Of a stretch of DNA of 29,299 nucleotides, positions 29,192-29,299 are shown piece after piece (position 1 is the stretch's first letter; each line of letters begins with the position of its first letter). Made by a program: the position numbers and the translations under genes. Source of the stretch: Coemansia sp. RSA 1804 (taxonomy: Eukaryota; Kickxellomycota; Kickxellomycetes; Kickxellales; Kickxellaceae). Below the pieces are notes generated by a model. The model did no database searches. It saw only the letters and a list, made by a program, of their open reading frames with translations, and was not told the origin of the DNA. Location: assembly GCA_027578815.1 (NCBI GenBank), contig JANBTH010000168.1:1-29299 (forward strand). Reading direction: 5' to 3'.

Positions 29192-29299
29192 CGGTGTGGA
29201 GCCAATCCGCGAGGATGACGGATGGGACGGAGACCTAGGTATTTCCATTGGTCCAACAACAGATTCGGGAACGTCTTCACCATCCGACGGATCAAAATC
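29192..29299 (-). CDS. partial upstream exon, probably the 5' part of the Bud4-like gene
   Basis: The minus-strand frame is open from the window edge to a GTACGT splice donor (36 codons). It encodes an acidic then Ser/Pro-rich stretch: SDGEDVPESVVG, then PRSPSHPSSSRIGSTP. This is typical of a disordered protein segment and different in character from the surrounding AT-rich DNA. Phase and strand fit the exon starting at 28670. The beginning lies outside the window; an in-frame ATG at 29248 is possible but need not be the start. It could instead be the tail of a separate gene whose next exon I have not recognised. Confidence 0.5.

Noticed and set aside
1..29299. tRNA, rRNA, CRISPR array, transposon or prophage
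   Set aside because: No B-box/cloverleaf pattern, spaced direct repeats, transposase motif or terminal inverted repeats were seen on either strand by eye. A tRNAscan/RepeatMasker run would settle small cases.

Overview
The window is nuclear DNA of a filamentous or early-diverging fungus. Evidence for this: spliceosomal introns with fungal consensus ends (GTATGT, GTAAGT, GTACGT ... TAG), an Nhp10/Nht1-type HMG subunit of INO80, a Bud4/anillin-type bud-site protein, a fungal-type allantoicase, AP-3 beta, and a mitochondrial IBA57. Coding exons of IBA57, the acyl-CoA synthetase and AP-3 beta are strongly GC-rich at third positions, while the intergenic DNA is AT-rich and full of pyrimidine or purine tracts. 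A Kickxellomycotina-like (Zoopagomycota) source is my guess and is not proven by the sequence. No rRNA, tRNA, CRISPR, transposon or prophage was seen.

Layout, left to right. 1-2065: AT-rich DNA with no gene I can support. 2066-3502 (-): unrecognised, probably nuclear protein of 478 residues. It is divergent from IBA57 (4018-5289, +), the mitochondrial Fe-S maturation factor. 5733-8740 (+): an Nhp10-like INO80 HMG-box gene that I rebuilt as three exons, including a three-codon first exon and a 1.24 kb intron. 8741-10483: long spacer with a TATA box and one doubtful small secreted-type ORF. 10484-12871 (+): a long-chain acyl-CoA synthetase with an extreme histidine-rich N-terminus. It is tail-to-tail, 107 bp apart, with the AP-3 beta adaptin gene (12979-15636, -). 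16072-17701 (-): allantoicase, rebuilt as two exons around a 601-nt intron, with three GATA-type sites upstream. 17702-19400: spacer. 19401-28667 (-): a 3,088-codon uninterrupted exon combining N-terminal ankyrin repeats, about 2,000 residues of low-complexity sequence, an anillin/Bud4 homology region and a split PH domain. It probably continues through an intron to a further exon at 29192-29299 that runs off the window.

The genes do not form a pathway. They are single-copy housekeeping genes: Fe-S assembly, chromatin remodelling, fatty-acid activation, vesicle sorting, purine-nitrogen recovery, and septin/bud-site organisation. The points most worth a second look are the ankyrin-Bud4 architecture, the easily missed small 5' exons, the His-rich and motif-divergent acyl-CoA synthetase, and the unrecognised nuclear protein.
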